A DNA stretch of 64,000 nt, taken from positions 186,001 through 250,000 of the forward strand of contig NZ_NKJI01000003.1 in assembly GCF_002277815.1 (NCBI RefSeq). The letters are read 5' to 3'. The first letter of the stretch is position 1, and every line of letters starts with the position of its first letter. A program made the position numbers and the translations under genes. Below the pieces are notes generated by a model, which did not search any database, was not told the origin of the DNA, and was given only the letters and a program-made list of their open reading frames with translations. Positions 20,672-32,143 of the stretch are shown one piece after another. This DNA comes from Pseudomonas sp. ERMR1:02 (GTDB taxonomy: Bacteria > Pseudomonadota > Gammaproteobacteria > Pseudomonadales > Pseudomonadaceae).

Positions 20672-22447
20672 ATGATGCGCAGCCATTATTGCGGCCAACT
20701 GAACGAAAGCCTGGAAGGCCAGGAAATTACCCTTTGCGGATGGGTCCACCGTCGCCGTGACCACGGTGGGGTGATTTTCCTCGATATCCGTGATCGTGAC
20801 GGTCTGGCCCAAGTGGTGTTCGACCCTGACCGCGCTGAAACCTTCGCTGCCGCCGACCGTGTGCGCAGCGAATACGTGGTTAAAGTGACCGGCAAGGTTC
20901 GCCTGCGTCCAGCCGGTGCCACCAACGCCAACATGGCGTCGGGCATGATCGAAGTGCTGGGCTATGAACTGGAAGTGCTGAACGAATCGGAAACTCCGCC
21001 GTTCCCGCTCAACGATTACTCCGACGTCGGCGAAGAAACCCGCCTGCGCTATCGCTTCCTGGACCTGCGTCGCCCGGAAATGGCCGAGAAGCTGCGTCTG
21101 CGTTCGCGCATGACGACCAGCATCCGTCGCTATCTGGACGAAAACGGCTTCCTCGACGTCGAGACGCCGATCCTGACCCGTGCTACCCCGGAAGGTGCTC
21201 GCGACTATCTGGTGCCAAGCCGTACTCACGCCGGTTCGTTCTTCGCCTTGCCGCAATCGCCACAGCTGTTCAAACAACTGCTGATGGTGGCTGGCTTCGA
21301 TCGCTACTACCAGATCGCCAAGTGCTTCCGCGACGAAGACCTGCGTGCAGACCGCCAGCCGGAATTCACCCAGATCGACATCGAAACCAGCTTCCTCAAT
21401 GAAGAAGACATCATTGGCCTGACCGAAGGCATGATCCGCAACCTGTTCAAGGAAGTGCTGGGTCTGGAGTTCGGTGAGTTCCCGCACATGACCTTCGAAG
21501 AAGCCATGCGTCGTTATGGTTCCGACAAGCCGGACCTGCGTAACCCGCTGGAACTGGTGGACGTTGCCGATCAGCTGAAAGAAGTCGACTTCAAGGTCTT
21601 CAGTGGTCCTGCCAACGATCCGAAATGCCGTATCGCCGCCCTGCGCGTTCCTGGCGCGGCGAGCATGCCGCGCAAGCAGATCGACGACTACACCAAGTTC
21701 GTCAGTATCTACGGTGCCAAGGGCCTGGCGTACATCAAGGTCAACGAGCGCGCCAAAGGCGTTGAAGGCCTGCAGTCGCCAATCGTCAAGAACATCCCTG
21801 AAGCCAACCTCAACGTGATCCTTGATCGCGTTGGCGCGGTTGATGGCGACATCGTGTTCTTCGGTGCCGATAAAGCCAAGATCGTCAGCGAAGCCTTGGG
21901 CGCGCTGCGAATCAAGGTTGGCAACGATCTGGACCTGCTGACCTGCAAGTGGGCGCCAATGTGGGTCGTCGACTTCCCGATGTTCGAAGAGAACGACGAC
22001 GGCAGCTTCACCGCCTTGCACCACCCGTTCACGGCGCCCAAGTGCACCCCGGAAGAACTGGAAGCCAACCCGGCGACCGCGCTGTCCCGTGCCTACGACA
22101 TGGTCTTGAACGGTACCGAGCTGGGTGGCGGTTCGATCCGCATCCACCGCAAGGAAATGCAACAGACGGTATTCCGCCTGCTGGGCATCAACGAAGCCGA
22201 ACAGGAAGAGAAATTCGGCTTCCTGCTCGACGCCCTGAAATACGGCGCGCCACCACACGGTGGCCTGGCCTTCGGTCTGGACCGTCTGGTGATGCTGATG
22301 ACCGGCGCCCAGTCGATCCGTGAAGTGATCGCCTTCCCGAAAACCCAGAGCGCGGCGGACGTCATGACTCAGGCACCGGGCCAGGTGGATGCCAAGGCAT
22401 TGCGCGAACTGCACATTCGTCTGCGTGAAACGCCTAAGGCCGAGTAA
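20672..22447 (+). CDS. aspS: aspartyl-tRNA synthetase
   Basis: 591 aa class II synthetase. N-terminal OB-fold anticodon domain ([20 protein letters not shown]), motif 2 [19 protein letters not shown], the bacterial GAD insertion in the middle, and motif 3 [16 protein letters not shown]. Start ATG 20672 ([11 protein letters not shown]) fits family N-termini. The Pseudomonas enzyme is non-discriminating and also charges tRNA-Asn, feeding the GatCAB amidotransferase (known for P. aeruginosa). Followed by a UUCG-loop terminator. Confidence 0.97.
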   Translation: MMRSHYCGQLNESLEGQEITLCGWVHRRRDHGGVIFLDIRDRDGLAQVVFDPDRAETFAAADRVRSEYVVKVTGKVRLRPAGATNANMASGMIEVLGYELEVLNESETPPFPLNDYSDVGEETRLRYRFLDLRRPEMAEKLRLRSRMTTSIRRYLDENGFLDVETPILTRATPEGARDYLVPSRTHAGSFFALPQSPQLFKQLLMVAGFDRYYQIAKCFRDEDLRADRQPEFTQIDIETSFLNEEDIIGLTEGMIRNLFKEVLGLEFGEFPHMTFEEAMRRYGSDKPDLRNPLELVDVADQLKEVDFKVFSGPANDPKCRIAALRVPGAASMPRKQIDDYTKFVSIYGAKGLAYIKVNERAKGVEGLQSPIVKNIPEANLNVILDRVGAVDGDIVFFGADKAKIVSEALGALRIKVGNDLDLLTCKWAPMWVVDFPMFEENDDGSFTALHHPFTAPKCTPEELEANPATALSRAYDMVLNGTELGGGSIRIHRKEMQQTVFRLLGINEAEQEEKFGFLLDALKYGAPPHGGLAFGLDRLVMLMTGAQSIREVIAFPKTQSAADVMTQAPGQVDAKALRELHIRLRETPKAE

Positions 22448-22459
22448 GGCTGACCTGAA

Positions 22460-22487
22460 GGGCGCATCTTCGGATGCGCCCTTTCTT
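22460..22487 (+). terminator. terminator after aspS
   Basis: 9-bp stem GGGCGCATC/GATGCGCCC with a stable TTCG tetraloop, then TTTCTTT. Confidence 0.88.
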
Positions 22488-22571
22488 TATGGATAGGGTC
22501 GATGTTTTTGTTTGCTGGCCGGCGCGATACAGCGTGGCGGGCGATGTTTCAAAGAGAATTCGGAGCGAGTT

Positions 22572-23318
22572 ATGGCAGGTCATTCCAAGTGGGCGAACAT
22601 CAAGCACCGCAAAGAACGTCAGGATGCCAAGAAGGGCAAGATTTTCACCAAGTGGATTCGTGAGCTGACCGTTGCTGCCCGACAGGGCGGCGGTGATCCT
22701 GGCTCCAACCCGCGTCTGCGTCTGGCGCTGGACAAGGCACTTGGTGCGAACATGAGCCGCGATATCATCGATCGCGCGGTGGCCCGCGGGGCCGGCGCTG
22801 CAGACACCGATGACATGGTCGAGCTGAGTTACGAAGGTTACGGCCCCGGCGGCGTGGCAGTAATGGTCGAGTGCATGACCGATAACCGCAACCGCACCGC
22901 AGCGGCTGTTCGCCATGCGTTCAGCAAGTGCGGCGGCAACCTCGGTACCGACGGTTCGGTAGCGTATCTGTTTGAACGCAAGGGGCAGATATCCTTTGCA
23001 CCTGGCGTTGATGAAGACTCGCTGATAGAAGCGGCCATGGAAGCAGACGCCGACGACGTGGTGACAAACGAAGATGGTTCCATCGACGTGTTCACTTCGT
23101 TTGCCGGGTTCTATTCCGTGCGAAACGCGCTGGAAGCGGCTGGTTTCAACGCTAATGACGCGGAAATCGTCATGCTGCCGACCACCAGCGCCGAGCTGGA
23201 TCTGGAAGGCGCGGAAAAAGTCCTCAAGCTGATCGACATGCTCGAAGACCTGGACGATGTGCAGAACGTCTACTCCAACGCGGATATTCCGGAGTCGGTA
23301 GCCGCACAACTCGGTTGA
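22572..23318 (+). CDS. pmpR: YebC/PmpR family regulator
   Basis: 248 aa, begins [20 protein letters not shown], the invariant YebC start. [27 protein letters not shown] and [14 protein letters not shown] are family motifs. P. aeruginosa PmpR represses pqsR and quorum sensing (reported); recent work also ties YebC proteins to ribosome stalling at prolines. It lies between aspS and ruvC, as usual. Start ATG 22572; GGAGCGAGTT just upstream. Confidence 0.95.
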   Translation: MAGHSKWANIKHRKERQDAKKGKIFTKWIRELTVAARQGGGDPGSNPRLRLALDKALGANMSRDIIDRAVARGAGAADTDDMVELSYEGYGPGGVAVMVECMTDNRNRTAAAVRHAFSKCGGNLGTDGSVAYLFERKGQISFAPGVDEDSLIEAAMEADADDVVTNEDGSIDVFTSFAGFYSVRNALEAAGFNANDAEIVMLPTTSAELDLEGAEKVLKLIDMLEDLDDVQNVYSNADIPESVAAQLG

Positions 23319-23328
23319 TCTGTCTTCC

Positions 23329-23431
23329 CCTGTAGGAGCGAGCTCTGCTCGCGAAAAACCAGAGAGCGACGCGCTCATTCAGAACGCTGCGTTATCGTTA
23401 ACGTCCATCGCGAGCAAGCTCGCTCCTACAA
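23329..23431. repeat. REP pair (divergent variant)
   Basis: Inverted cores CTGTAGGAGCGAGCTCTGCTCGCGAA and CGCGAGCAAGCTCGCTCCTACA, about 50 bases apart, between pmpR and ruvC. The GAGCTC variant differs from the other copies here. Confidence 0.88.
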
Positions 23432-23478
23432 TGGACGGCGTCATGGCTGACGCGTTTTTTCAATTATCCGCAGGCGTT

Positions 23479-24003
23479 ATGACTTTAATTCTTGGTATCG
23501 ACCCCGGTTCGCGCATCACCGGTTATGGCGTGGTACGCGATACCAGTCGCGGCTGTGTGTACGTCGCGTCTGGTTGCATTCGCACGGGCTCGGGCGAGTT
23601 GCATGAGCGCTTGCAAATCGTCTATCGCGGTGTTCGCGAAGTCATTCAGACTTACGGCCCTGTGACCATGGGCATCGAAAAGGTCTTCATGTCGCGCAAC
23701 GCCGACTCGGCCCTGAAACTCGGGCAGGCACGCGGTGCGGCCATCGTGGCCTGTGCTGAAGAAAGCCTGGAAATTGCCGAATACACCGCGACCCAGGTCA
23801 AGCAAGCCGTGACCGGTACCGGTGGGGCGAACAAGGAACAGGTGCAGATGATGGTCATGCACATGCTGAAACTCATCAGCAAGCCGCAAATCGATGCCTC
23901 GGACGCCCTGGCCATTGCCATTTGCCATGCTCACACCCGTTCCAGCCTATTGCCCCACGGCCTGGGTGCGGCACGCAGTCGTGGCGGGCGCCTGCGTCTC
24001 TGA
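23479..24003 (+). CDS. ruvC: RuvC, Holliday junction resolvase
   Basis: 174 aa endonuclease that cuts Holliday junctions with RuvAB. The RNase H-fold active-site acidic residues are visible: ILGIDPG (first Asp), MGIEKVF (Glu) and [14 protein letters not shown] (two Asp). Start ATG 23479 ([10 protein letters not shown]); upstream residues from 23431 overlap the REP and are not family-like. First gene of ruvCAB. Confidence 0.97.
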   Translation: MTLILGIDPGSRITGYGVVRDTSRGCVYVASGCIRTGSGELHERLQIVYRGVREVIQTYGPVTMGIEKVFMSRNADSALKLGQARGAAIVACAEESLEIAEYTATQVKQAVTGTGGANKEQVQMMVMHMLKLISKPQIDASDALAIAICHAHTRSSLLPHGLGAARSRGGRLRL

Positions 24004-24117
24004 TAGCATCAGCAATCAATTTTATGGGATGAGGGATTTGCGCCTGGGTTGTCGGCGAAAAGTCCTTGTTCTGTCAGTCGCTGGCTTCGTGCTGGCCAAC
24101 GCTCAAGGATTTGTAAC

Positions 24118-24726
24118 GTGATTGGACGCTTGCGCGGCACATTGGCTGAAAAACAGCCGCCGCACCTGATTCTGGATGTGAACGGTCTGGGGTACGAGCT
24201 TGAAGTGCCCATGACCACGCTTTATCGCCTGCCGTCGGTCGGTGAACCACTGACGTTGCACACCCATTTGGTCGTACGCGAAGACGCGCAGTTACTCTAT
24301 GGCTTCGTCGGCAAGCGCGAGCGAGACTTTTTTCGCGAGTTGATCCGTCTCAATGGTGTGGGGCCGAAACTGGCCCTGGCCTTGATGTCGAGTCTGGAAG
24401 TCGATGAACTGGTTCGTTGCGTGCAGTCCCAGGACACTTCGGCGCTGACCAAGGTGCCAGGCGTGGGGAAGAAAACGGCCGAACGTCTGTTGGTTGAGCT
24501 CAAGGATCGATTCAAGGCCTGGGAAACCGTGCCGGCCATGTTTGCCCTGGTGCCGAATCAGCCGGATGGACCGGCGCCGGTCAATACCGCCGAAAACGAT
24601 GCGGTCAGCGCGCTGATTTCCCTGGGCTACAAGCCGCAGGAAGCCAGCAAGGCGATTTCCGCGATCAAGGAGAAAGGCTTGAGCAGTGAAGACATGATTC
24701 GTCGTGCCCTGAAGGGAATGATCTAG
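24118..24726 (+). CDS. ruvA: RuvA, Holliday junction binding protein
   Basis: 202 aa. OB-fold N-terminus [20 protein letters not shown], two helix-hairpin-helix motifs ([14 protein letters not shown] and [19 protein letters not shown]), and a C-terminal RuvB-contact domain ([19 protein letters not shown]). Start is GTG 24118 with AAGGA upstream; the frame extends back to 24049 without similarity. Its TAG stop shares one base with the ruvB GTG. Confidence 0.97.
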   Translation: MIGRLRGTLAEKQPPHLILDVNGLGYELEVPMTTLYRLPSVGEPLTLHTHLVVREDAQLLYGFVGKRERDFFRELIRLNGVGPKLALALMSSLEVDELVRCVQSQDTSALTKVPGVGKKTAERLLVELKDRFKAWETVPAMFALVPNQPDGPAPVNTAENDAVSALISLGYKPQEASKAISAIKEKGLSSEDMIRRALKGMI

Positions 24727-25787
24727 TGATTGAAGCTGATCGTCTGATCGCCGCCACGGGTGCTCCCCGTGACCGCGAGGAAGTCCAGGACCGGGCGATT
24801 CGTCCTGTCAGCCTGGCCGAATACATTGGCCAGCCAACCGTTCGTGAGCAAATGGAGTTGTTCATCCAGGCTGCCCGTGGGCGTAGCGAGTCCCTGGACC
24901 ATACGTTGATTTTCGGTCCGCCGGGGCTGGGTAAAACCACCCTGGCCAACATCATTGCCCAAGAAATGGGAGTCTCAATCAAAAGCACCTCGGGGCCGGT
25001 CCTTGAACGTCCGGGTGATTTGGCAGCGTTGCTGACCAATCTTGAACCGCATGACGTGCTGTTTATCGATGAAATCCATCGCCTGTCGCCGATTGTCGAA
25101 GAAGTGCTGTACCCGGCCATGGAAGACTTCCAGCTCGACATCATGATCGGCGAGGGCCCGGCCGCGCGTTCGATCAAGCTCGATTTGCCGCCATTCACCC
25201 TGGTCGGCGCGACTACGCGGGCGGGGATGCTGACCAACCCGCTGCGCGACCGTTTCGGGATCGTCCAGCGCCTGGAGTTCTACAACACCGCTGATCTGTC
25301 GACGATCGTCAGTCGTTCGGCGAGCATTCTCGGCTTGCCGCTGGACCCGGAAGGCGCCTTCGAAATCGCCCGACGTGCCCGCGGCACCCCGCGGATCGCC
25401 AATCGTTTGCTGCGCCGGGTGCGGGACTTCGCCGAAGTGCGCGCCAAGGGTCATATCACCAAGCCGATTGCCGACCTGGCTTTGAACCTGCTGGATGTCG
25501 ATGAGCGTGGCTTCGATCACCAGGACCGACGTCTGTTGCTGACCATGATCGAGAAGTTCGATGGGGGGCCGGTTGGCGTGGACAGTCTCGCTGCGGCCAT
25601 CAGTGAAGAGCGCCATACCATTGAAGACGTGCTGGAGCCCTATCTGATTCAGCAGGGCTACATCATGCGCACCCCCCGCGGGCGTGTGGTGACAAGGCAT
25701 GCCTACCTGCACTTCGGCTTAAATATTCCGTCACGATTGGGCGAGATGCCCGTGGTAGACGAGTTCCTTGATGCCGTGGACGATTAA
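24726..25787 (+). CDS. ruvB: RuvB, branch-migration helicase
   Basis: 353 aa AAA+ motor. Walker [16 protein letters not shown], Walker [13 protein letters not shown], sensor 1 GATTRAGML, arginine finger region NPLRDRFGI and the winged-helix C-terminus ([19 protein letters not shown]). GTG start overlaps the ruvA stop (TAGTG). Slightly longer at the N-terminus than the E. coli protein. Drives branch migration of junctions held by RuvA. Confidence 0.97.
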   Translation: MIEADRLIAATGAPRDREEVQDRAIRPVSLAEYIGQPTVREQMELFIQAARGRSESLDHTLIFGPPGLGKTTLANIIAQEMGVSIKSTSGPVLERPGDLAALLTNLEPHDVLFIDEIHRLSPIVEEVLYPAMEDFQLDIMIGEGPAARSIKLDLPPFTLVGATTRAGMLTNPLRDRFGIVQRLEFYNTADLSTIVSRSASILGLPLDPEGAFEIARRARGTPRIANRLLRRVRDFAEVRAKGHITKPIADLALNLLDVDERGFDHQDRRLLLTMIEKFDGGPVGVDSLAAAISEERHTIEDVLEPYLIQQGYIMRTPRGRVVTRHAYLHFGLNIPSRLGEMPVVDEFLDAVDD

Positions 25788-25914
25788 TTAACTTTTGCGC
25801 ATTGAATTTTCGGGCATTGTGCTGTCCTAGGACCGTACTTTCGCGAGAAAGCTGCAGAACAATGAAAAACAGTTGCCTGGGCGGATTGGCAACCCGAGGA
25901 GTAAGCACTAGAGT

Positions 25915-26382
25915 ATGCGCGCGCAAAACGGGCTTGAGCCTTTCGCACATCGTTGTCGCGTTTATTACGAGGACACCGATGCGGGCGGCATCGTGTATTA
26001 CGTTAATTACCTCAAGTTTATGGAACGGGCTCGAACCGAGCGGCTACGAGAGCTGGGCTTTGCCCAATCGCAGCTGGCAGGGGAGGACCTGTTGTTCGTC
26101 GTGCATTCCAGCGAAGCGCGCTATCACGCGCCGGCGCGACTGGATGACGAACTGCTGGTAAGCGCTGAAGTAATCGAATTGAACCGTGTCAGCCTGCGCT
26201 TCAAACAGCAGGTCAGGCGGGCTACGGATAATGCGTTGCTCTGCGAAGGGCAGTTTCTGGTGGCCTGTGTGCGCACCAACAGTTTGAAACCCCGGGCCAT
26301 TCCCGAAGCTCTACGAGCGGCCTTTGCCGACGTGAGCGGCGCGGGTACACACTCAAAGCAGGAGATAAAGCGTGGAAGCTAA
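25915..26382 (+). CDS. ybgC: YbgC acyl-CoA thioesterase of the Tol-Pal operon
   Basis: 155 aa hot-dog-fold thioesterase. The catalytic-type motif [27 protein letters not shown] includes the active-site Asp of the 4-hydroxybenzoyl-CoA thioesterase family. ATG 25915 with GAGGAG about 13 bases upstream. First gene of the tol cluster; its end overlaps the tolQ start by 11 bases. In E. coli YbgC acts on acyl-CoA/ACP linked to phospholipid metabolism (family knowledge). Confidence 0.93.
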   Translation: MRAQNGLEPFAHRCRVYYEDTDAGGIVYYVNYLKFMERARTERLRELGFAQSQLAGEDLLFVVHSSEARYHAPARLDDELLVSAEVIELNRVSLRFKQQVRRATDNALLCEGQFLVACVRTNSLKPRAIPEALRAAFADVSGAGTHSKQEIKRGS

Positions 26383-27067
26383 CGTCGTCGACCATTCCTC
26401 CATGTGGAGCCTGGTCAGCAATGCCAGTATCGTGGTGCAACTGGTAATGCTGATCCTGGTAGCCGCATCGGTGACCTCGTGGATCATGATCTTTCAGCGC
26501 AGCAACCTGCTGCGCGCCGGTCGACGCGCCCTGGAGAGCTTCGAAGAGCGCTTCTGGTCGGGTATCGACCTGTCCAAACTCTACCGTCAGGCGGGTAGCA
26601 ACCCGGACCCGGACTCGGGTGTCGAGCAGATCTTCCGCGCTGGCTTCAAGGAATTCTCCCGTCTGCGTCAGCAGCCAGGCGTTGACCCGGAAGCGGTCAT
26701 GGAAGGCGTGGCCCGTGCCATGCGCGTTGCCATTTCCCGCGAAGAAGAAAAGCTCGAGCAGAGCCTGCCATTCCTGGCCACCGTCGGCTCCGTCAGCCCG
26801 TACATCGGTCTGTTCGGTACTGTCTGGGGCATCATGAACTCCTTCCGTGGTCTGGCAACTGCCCAGCAAGCGACCCTTGCCACCGTGGCGCCAGGTATCG
26901 CCGAAGCCCTGATCGCCACCGCGATCGGTCTGTTCGCCGCCATCCCGGCCGTTATCGCTTACAACCGCTTCGCTGCTCGCAGCGAAACCCTGCTGGGCCG
27001 TTACTACACCTTCGCCGATGAATTCCAGGCGATCCTGCACCGTAAAGTGCACACCAGCGAAGAATAA
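26372..27067 (+). CDS. tolQ: TolQ, proton channel of the Tol-Pal system
   Basis: 231 aa inner membrane protein of the MotA/TolQ/ExbB family with three TM helices (about 17-38, 135-160, 172-195). [22 protein letters not shown] and [26 protein letters not shown] are the conserved TM2-TM3 motifs. It starts with GTG inside ybgC. TolQ-TolR use the proton gradient to energise TolA for outer-membrane constriction at division. Confidence 0.97.
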   Translation: MEANVVDHSSMWSLVSNASIVVQLVMLILVAASVTSWIMIFQRSNLLRAGRRALESFEERFWSGIDLSKLYRQAGSNPDPDSGVEQIFRAGFKEFSRLRQQPGVDPEAVMEGVARAMRVAISREEEKLEQSLPFLATVGSVSPYIGLFGTVWGIMNSFRGLATAQQATLATVAPGIAEALIATAIGLFAAIPAVIAYNRFAARSETLLGRYYTFADEFQAILHRKVHTSEE

Positions 27068-27081
27068 GCAGGTAATTTCCA

Positions 27082-27543
27082 ATGGCTTTAATCGCTCGAG
27101 CTCGCAAAAAGCGCAAGCCGGTCGCCGAGATGAACGTGGTGCCTTACATCGACGTGATGCTGGTACTGCTGGTCATCTTCATGGTGACCGCGCCGATGCT
27201 CAATCAGGGCGTGAAAGTTGATCTGCCCAAGGTTTCCAGCGAAGCCTTGCCGCAGGACAACAACACTCAGGTCCTGACCATTTCGATCAAGGCTGACAAG
27301 ACCTATTACTGGAACCTTGGCAGCGAAGTCGACACAGAGAAGCAACAAGACCGCGCCATGACCCTGCCGCAGATGACTGACGCTGTGACCAAGATCATTC
27401 GCGTCGGCAACGAAGGCGGCAAGCGTACCCAGGTCTTCATTCGCGGCGACAAGAGCGTCGACTACGGTTCCGTCATGGGTGCCATGGGTGGGTTGCAGAA
27501 AGCCGGGGTCGGTAATGTTGGCTTGATTACCGAGGCGCCCTGA
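27082..27543 (+). CDS. tolR: TolR
   Basis: 153 aa. One TM helix near the N-terminus (about 19-42) carrying the essential proton-path aspartate in VVPYIDVMLVLLVIFMV, then the periplasmic domain that contacts peptidoglycan (VFIRGDKSVDYGSVM). Its TGA overlaps the tolA ATG by one base (TGATG). Confidence 0.96.
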   Translation: MALIARARKKRKPVAEMNVVPYIDVMLVLLVIFMVTAPMLNQGVKVDLPKVSSEALPQDNNTQVLTISIKADKTYYWNLGSEVDTEKQQDRAMTLPQMTDAVTKIIRVGNEGGKRTQVFIRGDKSVDYGSVMGAMGGLQKAGVGNVGLITEAP

Positions 27544-28640
27544 TGCAGCAACAGCGAGAGCCGTCCGCCTCGGAAAGCTACTTCTGGCCTAGTGTCTGGG
27601 CGATTGGCTTGCACGTGCTGGTGTTCGGCATGCTGTTCGTCAGTTTTGCCTTCACACCGGAGCTGCCGCCGGCCAAACCGATTGTCCAGGCGACCCTGTA
27701 CCAGCTGAAATCGAAAAGTCAGGCAACCACCCAGACCAATCAGAAGATTGCGGGTGAGGCGAAGAAATCCGCCGCGCGCCAGACCGAAGTCGAACAGATG
27801 GAGCAGAAGAAGATCGAGCAGGAAGCGATCAAGGCTGCGGAACAAAAGAAGGAAGATGCGGCTCAAAAAGCCGAAGAATCCAAGAAGGCCGACGAGACCA
27901 AGAAAGCGGAAGAGGCGAAAAAGGCTGATGAAGCCAAGAAAGCCGACGACGCGAAGAAGGCCGCCGAAGCCAAGAAGACCGCCGAAGCCAAGAAGGCAGA
28001 AGAGAAACAATTGGCTGATATAGCCAAGAAGAAAGCGGAAGAAGAAGCCAAGAAGGCTGCTGAAGAAGAGGCCAAGAAAGCGGCCGCTGAAGAAGCGAAG
28101 AAAAAGATCGTCGAAGACGCGAAGAAGAAAGCCGCGGAAGACGCCAAGAAGAAATCTGAAGCTGAAGAGGCGAAGAAGAAAGTCGCCGAAGATGCGAAGA
28201 AGAAAGCTGCTGCCGATGCTGCGAAGAAGAAATCGCAGGAAGCGGCACGTAAATCCGCCGAAGACAAAAAGGCTCAGGCCTTGGCAGATTTGCTTTCCGA
28301 CACGCCACAGCGTCAGCAGGCCTTGGCCGATGAGCGGGGTGACGAAGTCGCCGGCAGTTTCGATGACCTGATTCGAGCGCGTGCAGCGGAAGGTTGGGCC
28401 CGTCCACCTTCGGCCCGCAAGGGCATGACGGTCGTGTTGCAAATCGGCATGTTGCCGGACGGTACGGTGACTTCGGTCAGCGTGGCCAAGTCCAGTGGCG
28501 ACGGTCCGTTTGACGCTTCGGCTGTAGCGGCGGTGAAGAATATTGGACGTTTGACAGAAATGCAGGGAATGAAGCCGAGTGATTTCGCTCCGTATCGTTC
28601 ATTCAAGATGACATTCACACCTGAGGATCTAGCCTTGTGA
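27543..28640 (+). CDS. tolA: TolA, Tol-Pal envelope-spanning protein
   Basis: 365 aa. Domain I is a TM anchor (about 16-36); domain II (about 60-255) is a very long Ala/Lys/Glu-rich helix with many A-K-K and A-E-E repeats; domain III (about 265-365) is the globular end that contacts TolB/Pal ([31 protein letters not shown]). The repetitive DNA of domain II gives long spurious antisense frames. Its stop overlaps the tolB GTG (GTGA). Confidence 0.95.
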   Translation: MQQQREPSASESYFWPSVWAIGLHVLVFGMLFVSFAFTPELPPAKPIVQATLYQLKSKSQATTQTNQKIAGEAKKSAARQTEVEQMEQKKIEQEAIKAAEQKKEDAAQKAEESKKADETKKAEEAKKADEAKKADDAKKAAEAKKTAEAKKAEEKQLADIAKKKAEEEAKKAAEEEAKKAAAEEAKKKIVEDAKKKAAEDAKKKSEAEEAKKKVAEDAKKKAAADAAKKKSQEAARKSAEDKKAQALADLLSDTPQRQQALADERGDEVAGSFDDLIRARAAEGWARPPSARKGMTVVLQIGMLPDGTVTSVSVAKSSGDGPFDASAVAAVKNIGRLTEMQGMKPSDFAPYRSFKMTFTPEDLAL

Positions 28641-29938
28641 GAAACCTTCTTCGAGGAATGCTGGTCGTGATCTGCTGCATGGCAGGGATCGCGATGGCAG
28701 ATGAGAAAAACATTCTGGTCACCAGTGGCAGTGATCGGGCCACCCCGATCGCGGTCGTGCCGTTCGGCTTCCAGGGCGGTAGCGTGCTGCCGGACGACAT
28801 GGCGGAAATTATTGGTAACGATCTGCGCAACTCGGGTTACTACTCGCCGATTCCAAAGCAGAACATGATCAGCCAGCCAAGCCAGGCCAGCGAAATCATC
28901 TTCCGTGACTTCAAGGCACTGGGTGCCCAGTACGTCATGGTCGGCAGCATTGTTCCGGCGGGCGGTCGCCTGCAGGTTCAATACGCTCTGTTCAACGTCG
29001 CTACCGAGCAGCAAGTGTTGACCGGCAGCGTGTCGGGTAGCGTCGATCAACTGCGTGACATGTCGCACTACATCTCCGATCAGTCGTTCGAAAAACTCAC
29101 CGGTATCAAAGGTGCTTTCTCGACTCGCCTGCTGTACGTGACGGCCGAACGCTTCTCCGAGAAGAACACGCGCTACACGCTGCAACGTTCGGACTATGAC
29201 GGTGCCCGCGCCGTGACCCTGTTGCAATCGCGCGAGCCGATCCTGTCGCCGCGTTTCGCACCGGATGGCAAGCGCATCGCCTACGTCTCGTTTGAACAGA
29301 AGCGTCCACGCGTGTTCATGCAGAACATCGATACCGGTCGCCGTGAACAGATCACCAATTTCGAAGGCCTGAACGGTGCGCCAGCCTGGTCGCCGGATGG
29401 CAATCGTCTGGCATTCGTATTGTCGAAAGACGGCAATCCGGACATCTATGTCATGAACCTGGGTTCGCGTCAGATCTCCCGTGTTACCAACGGTCCTGGT
29501 ATCAACACCGAACCGTTCTGGGGCAAGGATGGCTCGACTATCTACTTCACTTCCGACCGTGGCGGCAAACCGCAGATCTATAAAACCAGCGTGGGCGGTG
29601 GCGGTGCGGAACGTGTGACTTTCGTCGGTAACTACAACGCCAACCCTAAACTGTCAGCGGACGAAAAGACCCTGGTGATGATTCACCGCCAGGACGGTTT
29701 CACCAATTTCAAAGTGGCGGCTCAGGATTTGCAACGCGGTAGTGTAAAGATCCTCACTGATAGCACTCTGGACGAGTCGCCTACTGTCGCGCCCAACGGC
29801 ACCATGGTAATCTACGCCACCCGCCAGCAGGGCCGGGGAGTCTTGATGCTCGTGTCCATCAATGGACGCGTAAGGCTCCCACTTCCTACCGCACAAGGCG
29901 AAGTCAGAGAACCTTCCTGGTCCCCTTACCTGAACTGA
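28637..29938 (+). CDS. tolB: TolB, periplasmic beta-propeller
   Basis: 433 aa. Signal peptide of about 21 residues ([20 protein letters not shown]), N-terminal alpha/beta domain (about 22-165) and a C-terminal six-bladed propeller with repeats such as [29 protein letters not shown] and [15 protein letters not shown]. It binds Pal and is released by TolA. GTG start overlaps tolA. Confidence 0.96.
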   Translation: MRNLLRGMLVVICCMAGIAMADEKNILVTSGSDRATPIAVVPFGFQGGSVLPDDMAEIIGNDLRNSGYYSPIPKQNMISQPSQASEIIFRDFKALGAQYVMVGSIVPAGGRLQVQYALFNVATEQQVLTGSVSGSVDQLRDMSHYISDQSFEKLTGIKGAFSTRLLYVTAERFSEKNTRYTLQRSDYDGARAVTLLQSREPILSPRFAPDGKRIAYVSFEQKRPRVFMQNIDTGRREQITNFEGLNGAPAWSPDGNRLAFVLSKDGNPDIYVMNLGSRQISRVTNGPGINTEPFWGKDGSTIYFTSDRGGKPQIYKTSVGGGGAERVTFVGNYNANPKLSADEKTLVMIHRQDGFTNFKVAAQDLQRGSVKILTDSTLDESPTVAPNGTMVIYATRQQGRGVLMLVSINGRVRLPLPTAQGEVREPSWSPYLN

Positions 29939-29990
29939 CGCGGCGCTATACGTTTTACTTAACACACTGGGGTTCATTAGGAGTTTCAAG

Positions 29991-30488
29991 ATGGAAATGC
30001 TGAAGTTTGGTAAATTTGCTGCGCTGGCACTGGCCATGGCTGTAGCTGTAGGTTGCTCGTCCAAAGGCGGCGACAATGCCGGTGAAGGCGCGGTAGATCC
30101 AAACGCTGGTTACGGCGCAAACACTGGTGCAGTTGACGGCTCCCTGAGCGAAGAAGCTGCTCTGCGCGCAATCACCACTTTCTACTTCGAATACGACAGC
30201 TCGGACCTGAAGCCAGAAGCCATGCGCGCTCTGGACGTTCACGCCAAAGACCTGAAAGCAAACGGCGCTCGCGTTGTTCTGGAAGGCAACACCGACGAAC
30301 GTGGTACTCGTGAGTACAACATGGCACTGGGCGAGCGTCGTGCGAAAGCCGTTCAACGCTACCTGGTACTGCAAGGTGTTTCCCCAGCTCAGCTGGAACT
30401 GGTTTCCTACGGCGAAGAGCGTCCAGTTGCTACCGGCAACGACGAGCAGTCCTGGGCTCAAAACCGTCGCGTCGAACTGCGTAAGTAA
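29991..30488 (+). CDS. oprL: Pal/OprL, peptidoglycan-associated lipoprotein
   Basis: 165 aa. Lipobox AVAVGC gives lipidated Cys22 after cleavage; the OmpA-like domain (about 60-165) has [40 protein letters not shown] and the NRRVELR end that bind peptidoglycan. Nearly the same as P. aeruginosa OprL as I recall it. Preceded by TAGGAG at about 10 bases. Confidence 0.97.
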   Translation: MEMLKFGKFAALALAMAVAVGCSSKGGDNAGEGAVDPNAGYGANTGAVDGSLSEEAALRAITTFYFEYDSSDLKPEAMRALDVHAKDLKANGARVVLEGNTDERGTREYNMALGERRAKAVQRYLVLQGVSPAQLELVSYGEERPVATGNDEQSWAQNRRVELRK

Positions 30489-30494
30489 TTCGTC

Positions 30495-31328
30495 ATGCGA
30501 ACGTGCCGTCGTGCTGTAACTGTTCTGGCTCTCAGTCTCGCACCGCTTGCGGTGTGGGCTGCGGTTCCTGTGGTCGATAATGACTCCGGCTATAACAATA
30601 GCGGGAGCAGTTATCCGCCTGCAGGTTACGGTACGAACGGCGCCTATGCCGGGGGAGGGGTTTCGGCCCCTGTCTCGGCACAGGGCGAGCTGTTCAACCA
30701 ACTGCAATCAATGCAGGAGCAGATCTCGCGCCAACAAGGCATTATCGAAGTTCTGCAAAATGATGTTGCGCGCATGAAGCAAGAGAATCTGGAGCGATAC
30801 CAGGATCTTGATCGGCGCATAGGATCCGGCGTTGCACCAGCCGCGACTCCAGATAATTCTTCCACCGGTGGCGATTTGAATGCCCCCGGCGCAGCAGCAG
30901 GTGCAGGAGCGGCAGCCGCTCAAGCACCTGCCGCAGGCAGCGAACCGGCAGACCCAGCGAAGGAAAAGCTCTACTACGACGCGGCCTTCGACCTGATCAA
31001 AGCCAAGGATTTTGACAAGGCCAGCCAGGCTTTCGCCGCATTCCTGCGCAAATACCCGAATAGCCAGTACGCGGGCAATGCCCAGTACTGGTTAGGCGAA
31101 GTGAATCTGGCCAAAGGCGATCTGCAAGGTGCAGGTCAAGCGTTTGCCAAGGTTTCGCAGCTCTATCCGAAGCACGCCAAAGTTCCTGATTCGCTGTACA
31201 AGCTCGCTGATGTAGAACGCCGTCTCGGTCATACCGATCGGGTCAAAGGCATACTGCAACAGGTGGTTTCCCAATACCCGGGCACTTCCGCCGCTCAGCT
31301 GGCCCAACGCGATCTGCAGAAAATGTAA
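30495..31328 (+). CDS. cpoB: CpoB (YbgF), Tol-Pal associated TPR protein
   Basis: 277 aa periplasmic protein. Signal peptide about 1-23 (ending VWA-A), coiled coil about 55-100 (QLQSMQEQISRQQGIIEVLQ region), an Ala/Gly/Pro-rich linker (about 128-155) and three TPR repeats from about 157 (AFDLIKAKDFDKASQAF, YWLGEVNLAKGD, LADVERRLGHTD). CpoB links cell-wall synthesis with Tol-driven outer-membrane constriction. It begins 6 bases after oprL and ends at a terminator. Confidence 0.95.
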   Translation: MRTCRRAVTVLALSLAPLAVWAAVPVVDNDSGYNNSGSSYPPAGYGTNGAYAGGGVSAPVSAQGELFNQLQSMQEQISRQQGIIEVLQNDVARMKQENLERYQDLDRRIGSGVAPAATPDNSSTGGDLNAPGAAAGAGAAAAQAPAAGSEPADPAKEKLYYDAAFDLIKAKDFDKASQAFAAFLRKYPNSQYAGNAQYWLGEVNLAKGDLQGAGQAFAKVSQLYPKHAKVPDSLYKLADVERRLGHTDRVKGILQQVVSQYPGTSAAQLAQRDLQKM

Positions 31329-31352
31329 GCCTGCTTGACCCGTTTTCGAAGA

Positions 31353-31376
31353 AACCCGCGCTTGTCGCGGGTTTTT
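31353..31376 (+). terminator. terminator after the tol-pal cluster
   Basis: Stem AACCCGCG/CGCGGGTT with loop CTTGT, followed by TTTTT. Confidence 0.85.
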
Positions 31377-31494
31377 CGTTAGAATTCACCCCCTTTTTCT
31401 GAAATACGCTTTTTGGAATCTGCGCATTGCCGGGGTTCCTTGAAGTGCCTGACGGAGGCGGACAGCCTGTTTAGCTGTTACGCCCGTGGCGACT

Positions 31495-32142
31495 ATGCAA
31501 GAAACATTGAGAATCACCGAAGTTTTCTACTCGTTGCAGGGTGAAACTCGGACTGCCGGCCTGCCCACTGTTTTTGTGCGCCTGACTGGTTGCCCGTTGC
31601 GTTGCCAATACTGCGACAGCGCCTACGCGTTCACGGGCGGATCCATTCGCACGCTCGACGATATCCTTGAGCAAGTGGCCGGTTTTCGTCCGCGTTATGT
31701 TTGTGTCACGGGCGGCGAGCCTCTGGCGCAACCCAACGCTATTCCATTACTCAAGCGGTTGTGTGATGCCGGTTACGAAGTGTCACTGGAAACCAGTGGT
31801 TCTCTCGATATCTCGGCGGTAGATTCTCGGGTCAGTCGCGTCGTCGACCTGAAAACACCGGGTTCGAAAGAAGCGCATCGCAACCGTTACGAAAACATTG
31901 AGCTGCTCACGCCCAACGATCAGGTGAAGTTTGTCATCTGCTCGCGTGAAGACTATGACTGGTCGGTTTCCAAGCTGATCCAGTACGGTCTGGAGCAGCG
32001 TGCTGGCGAAGTCCTTTTTTCGCCAAGCCATCACGACCTCAATGCTCGAGATCTGGCTGACTGGGTGGTGGCGGACAACCTGCCTGTGCGTCTGCAATTG
32101 CAGTTGCATAAATATCTTTGGAATGATGAGCCGGGGCGCTGA
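31495..32142 (+). CDS. queE: QueE, 7-carboxy-7-deazaguanine synthase
   Basis: 215 aa radical SAM enzyme of queuosine synthesis. The cluster motif is [13 protein letters not shown] (CX3CX2C), with TGGEPLAQ as the SAM-binding GGE. ATG 31495 ([17 protein letters not shown]) is preferred; GTG 31486 would add three residues, and neither has a strong ribosome site. One base separates its stop from queC. I saw no preQ1 riboswitch in the leader. Confidence 0.94.
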   Translation: MQETLRITEVFYSLQGETRTAGLPTVFVRLTGCPLRCQYCDSAYAFTGGSIRTLDDILEQVAGFRPRYVCVTGGEPLAQPNAIPLLKRLCDAGYEVSLETSGSLDISAVDSRVSRVVDLKTPGSKEAHRNRYENIELLTPNDQVKFVICSREDYDWSVSKLIQYGLEQRAGEVLFSPSHHDLNARDLADWVVADNLPVRLQLQLHKYLWNDEPGR

Positions 32143-32143
32143 A

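Noticed and set aside
27462..28442. Leu/Phe-rich frame of 326 codons antisense to tolA, resembling a membrane protein
   Set aside because: It is the complement of the A-K-K and A-E-E repeats of TolA domain II (GCC/AAG codons read backwards); an artefact of low complexity.
31380..31494. preQ1 riboswitch before queE
   Set aside because: No preQ1-I loop/A-rich tail arrangement is visible; the leader appears unstructured by eye.
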